Assembly (NCBI GenBank): GCA_017399665.1
Contig: JAFQBR010000167.1
Coordinates: forward strand, 1 to 6,972
DNA length: 6,972 nt
Source: Clostridia bacterium
Lineage (GTDB): Bacteria > Bacillota_A > Clostridia > Christensenellales > Borkfalkiaceae
Direction: 5' to 3'
Shown here: positions 6,105 through 6,972 of the stretch, piece after piece
How positions within the stretch are numbered: position 1 is the first letter of the stretch
Layout of the letters: every line of letters begins with the position of its first letter
Translations under genes and position numbers: made by a program
The notes under the pieces: generated by a model
What the model saw: only the letters and a program-made list of their open reading frames with translations
Databases searched by the model: none
Told to the model about the DNA's origin: nothing

Positions 6105-6972
6105 ATGAAAAAAGAAAATAAAAAAATCATATTAAATTTAAGCGCAATTTTTGTTCTTTTTGCGGTTTTAATGGTATTAGGCTCATTTTTTGATTTGCAA
6201 ATTAGCCATGCAATTACAAAATTGGATTTAACTGCGGGATATTATTATTCAACCACTATATTTGGTCGATTTTTTGAAACAATTGGAGAAATGCCAATTT
6301 ATTTATTAGTTGCATTTTCGGGTGCGGTTATTTTTCATAACTTTTCAAGACGCGATAGTAGTACGTTAAATATAGTTATTAAAATAATTGCGGTATTGGC
6401 TTCTGTTGGTATGTCGATTTATATGTTCCATAAATTGTTTAAATATTTATCGCAACATTTTGGATTTGCCGACGTTCTTGGTGACGTGGGTGACGTAGTG
6501 GGGTATATTTTACTTGGTATTTGCTTTACCTTTGCTTTATTTTACTTTACAAGAAAACTACCTTCCAGCTTTCTTAATAGAATGCTTAAATGGGCGTTTA
6601 TAGTTTTTGGGACGGCACTTATTTCTCAAGTTTTTACGCACTTAATCAAACCTCTTGCTTCAAGACCAAGATATCGCGCAATGTTTATGCTTCAGAATTT
6701 TGAAATGTTTAAACAATGGTTTGAATTTGGGGGTGCAAAACCAGATTTAAAGGATGAATGGATTTTATTATACGGTGCATCATCAGACTGGTTTAAATCT
6801 TTCCCATCAGGTCATACGTCTGCAGGATCTACGGTTATTACTTTAACTTTGATTCCCTACTTGTTTGAAAAGACAAATAACGTAAAATGTAAACTTATTA
6901 CTTGGGCTGTTACTATAGCTTATATAATGGCAGTAATGTTTAACAGAATTTTAGTTGGTGCACATTTTCTTA
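6105..6972 (+). CDS. PAP2-superfamily membrane phosphatase, 3' end outside window
   Basis: Integral-membrane acid phosphatase of the PAP2 (PgpB/BcrC-like) fold. Such enzymes remove phosphate from lipid phosphates or from undecaprenyl pyrophosphate; which one applies here cannot be told. The frame is open for 289 codons to the right edge. The catalytic motifs appear in order: Lys182 in KPLASRPRYR (motif 1, with Tyr in place of the second Pro of KX6RP), PSGH at 234-237 with the acid/base His237, and Arg281 with His287 in NRILVGAHFL (motif 3, SRX5HX3D, with Asn in place of Ser). The final Asp is beyond the edge. Hydrophobic segments lie near 8-28, 63-79, 90-108, 128-148, 162-180, 240-256 and 264-282. 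A long loop between motifs 1 and 2 (about 188-233) is typically extracytoplasmic. The start is supported by AAGGGTG (6093-6099) 5 nt upstream of the ATG. The gap to the YitT gene is 10 nt, so one operon is likely. Confidence 0.9.
   Translation, partial: MKKENKKIILNLSAIFVLFAVLMVLGSFFDLQISHAITKLDLTAGYYYSTTIFGRFFETIGEMPIYLLVAFSGAVIFHNFSRRDSSTLNIVIKIIAVLASVGMSIYMFHKLFKYLSQHFGFADVLGDVGDVVGYILLGICFTFALFYFTRKLPSSFLNRMLKWAFIVFGTALISQVFTHLIKPLASRPRYRAMFMLQNFEMFKQWFEFGGAKPDLKDEWILLYGASSDWFKSFPSGHTSAGSTVITLTLIPYLFEKTNNVKCKLITWAVTIAYIMAVMFNRILVGAHFL

Noticed and set aside
6105..6972. PAP2 gene as a degraded or pseudogene copy because of the Tyr and Asn changes in motifs 1 and 3
   Set aside because: The catalytic Lys, Arg, PSGH and motif-3 Arg and His are all present and the frame is intact. 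RPRY-type variants of motif 1 fit functional PAP2 proteins.

Overview
The window is AT-rich chromosomal DNA that looks like a low-GC Firmicute, most likely an uncultured or gut-type Clostridia lineage. The evidence is the A/T-ending codon use, the long AT-rich intergenic stretches, a LeuRS with an [13 protein letters not shown] class I signature that I associate with Clostridia, and a YitT-family membrane protein. The lineage call is inference from these proteins, not from a marker search. Nothing resembles a phage, plasmid, IS element, CRISPR array or defence island.

Layout: (1) Bases 1-1107 (+) are the C-terminal part of threonyl-tRNA synthetase (thrS), cut by the left edge. (2) Bases 1108-1245 are a convergent intergenic region holding a strong, probably bidirectional hairpin terminator, a second hairpin oriented for the minus-strand operon, and one weak hairpin. 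(3) Bases 1246-4928 (-) are a two-gene operon: leuS (leucyl-tRNA synthetase), then an M18-family metalloaminopeptidase whose ATG lies 2 nt after the leuS stop and has no Shine-Dalgarno of its own. (4) Bases 4929-5158 are a divergent promoter region. It has a good extended -10 promoter for leuS with only a short leader, so no T-box. On the other strand it has a promoter for the next operon, whose start point falls in an 8-bp palindrome. (5) Bases 5159-6972 (+) are a probable two-gene operon: a YitT-family (DUF161/DUF2179) multipass membrane protein, then, 10 nt later, a PAP2-superfamily membrane phosphatase cut by the right edge.

The first two blocks are housekeeping: charging of tRNA-Thr and tRNA-Leu, plus peptide turnover. 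The right-hand block is an envelope or membrane pair of unknown exact role. I do not see convincing evidence of an undescribed system. The points most worth checking are the palindrome at the YitT promoter, the SD-less coupling of the aminopeptidase to leuS, and active-site substitutions in ThrRS.
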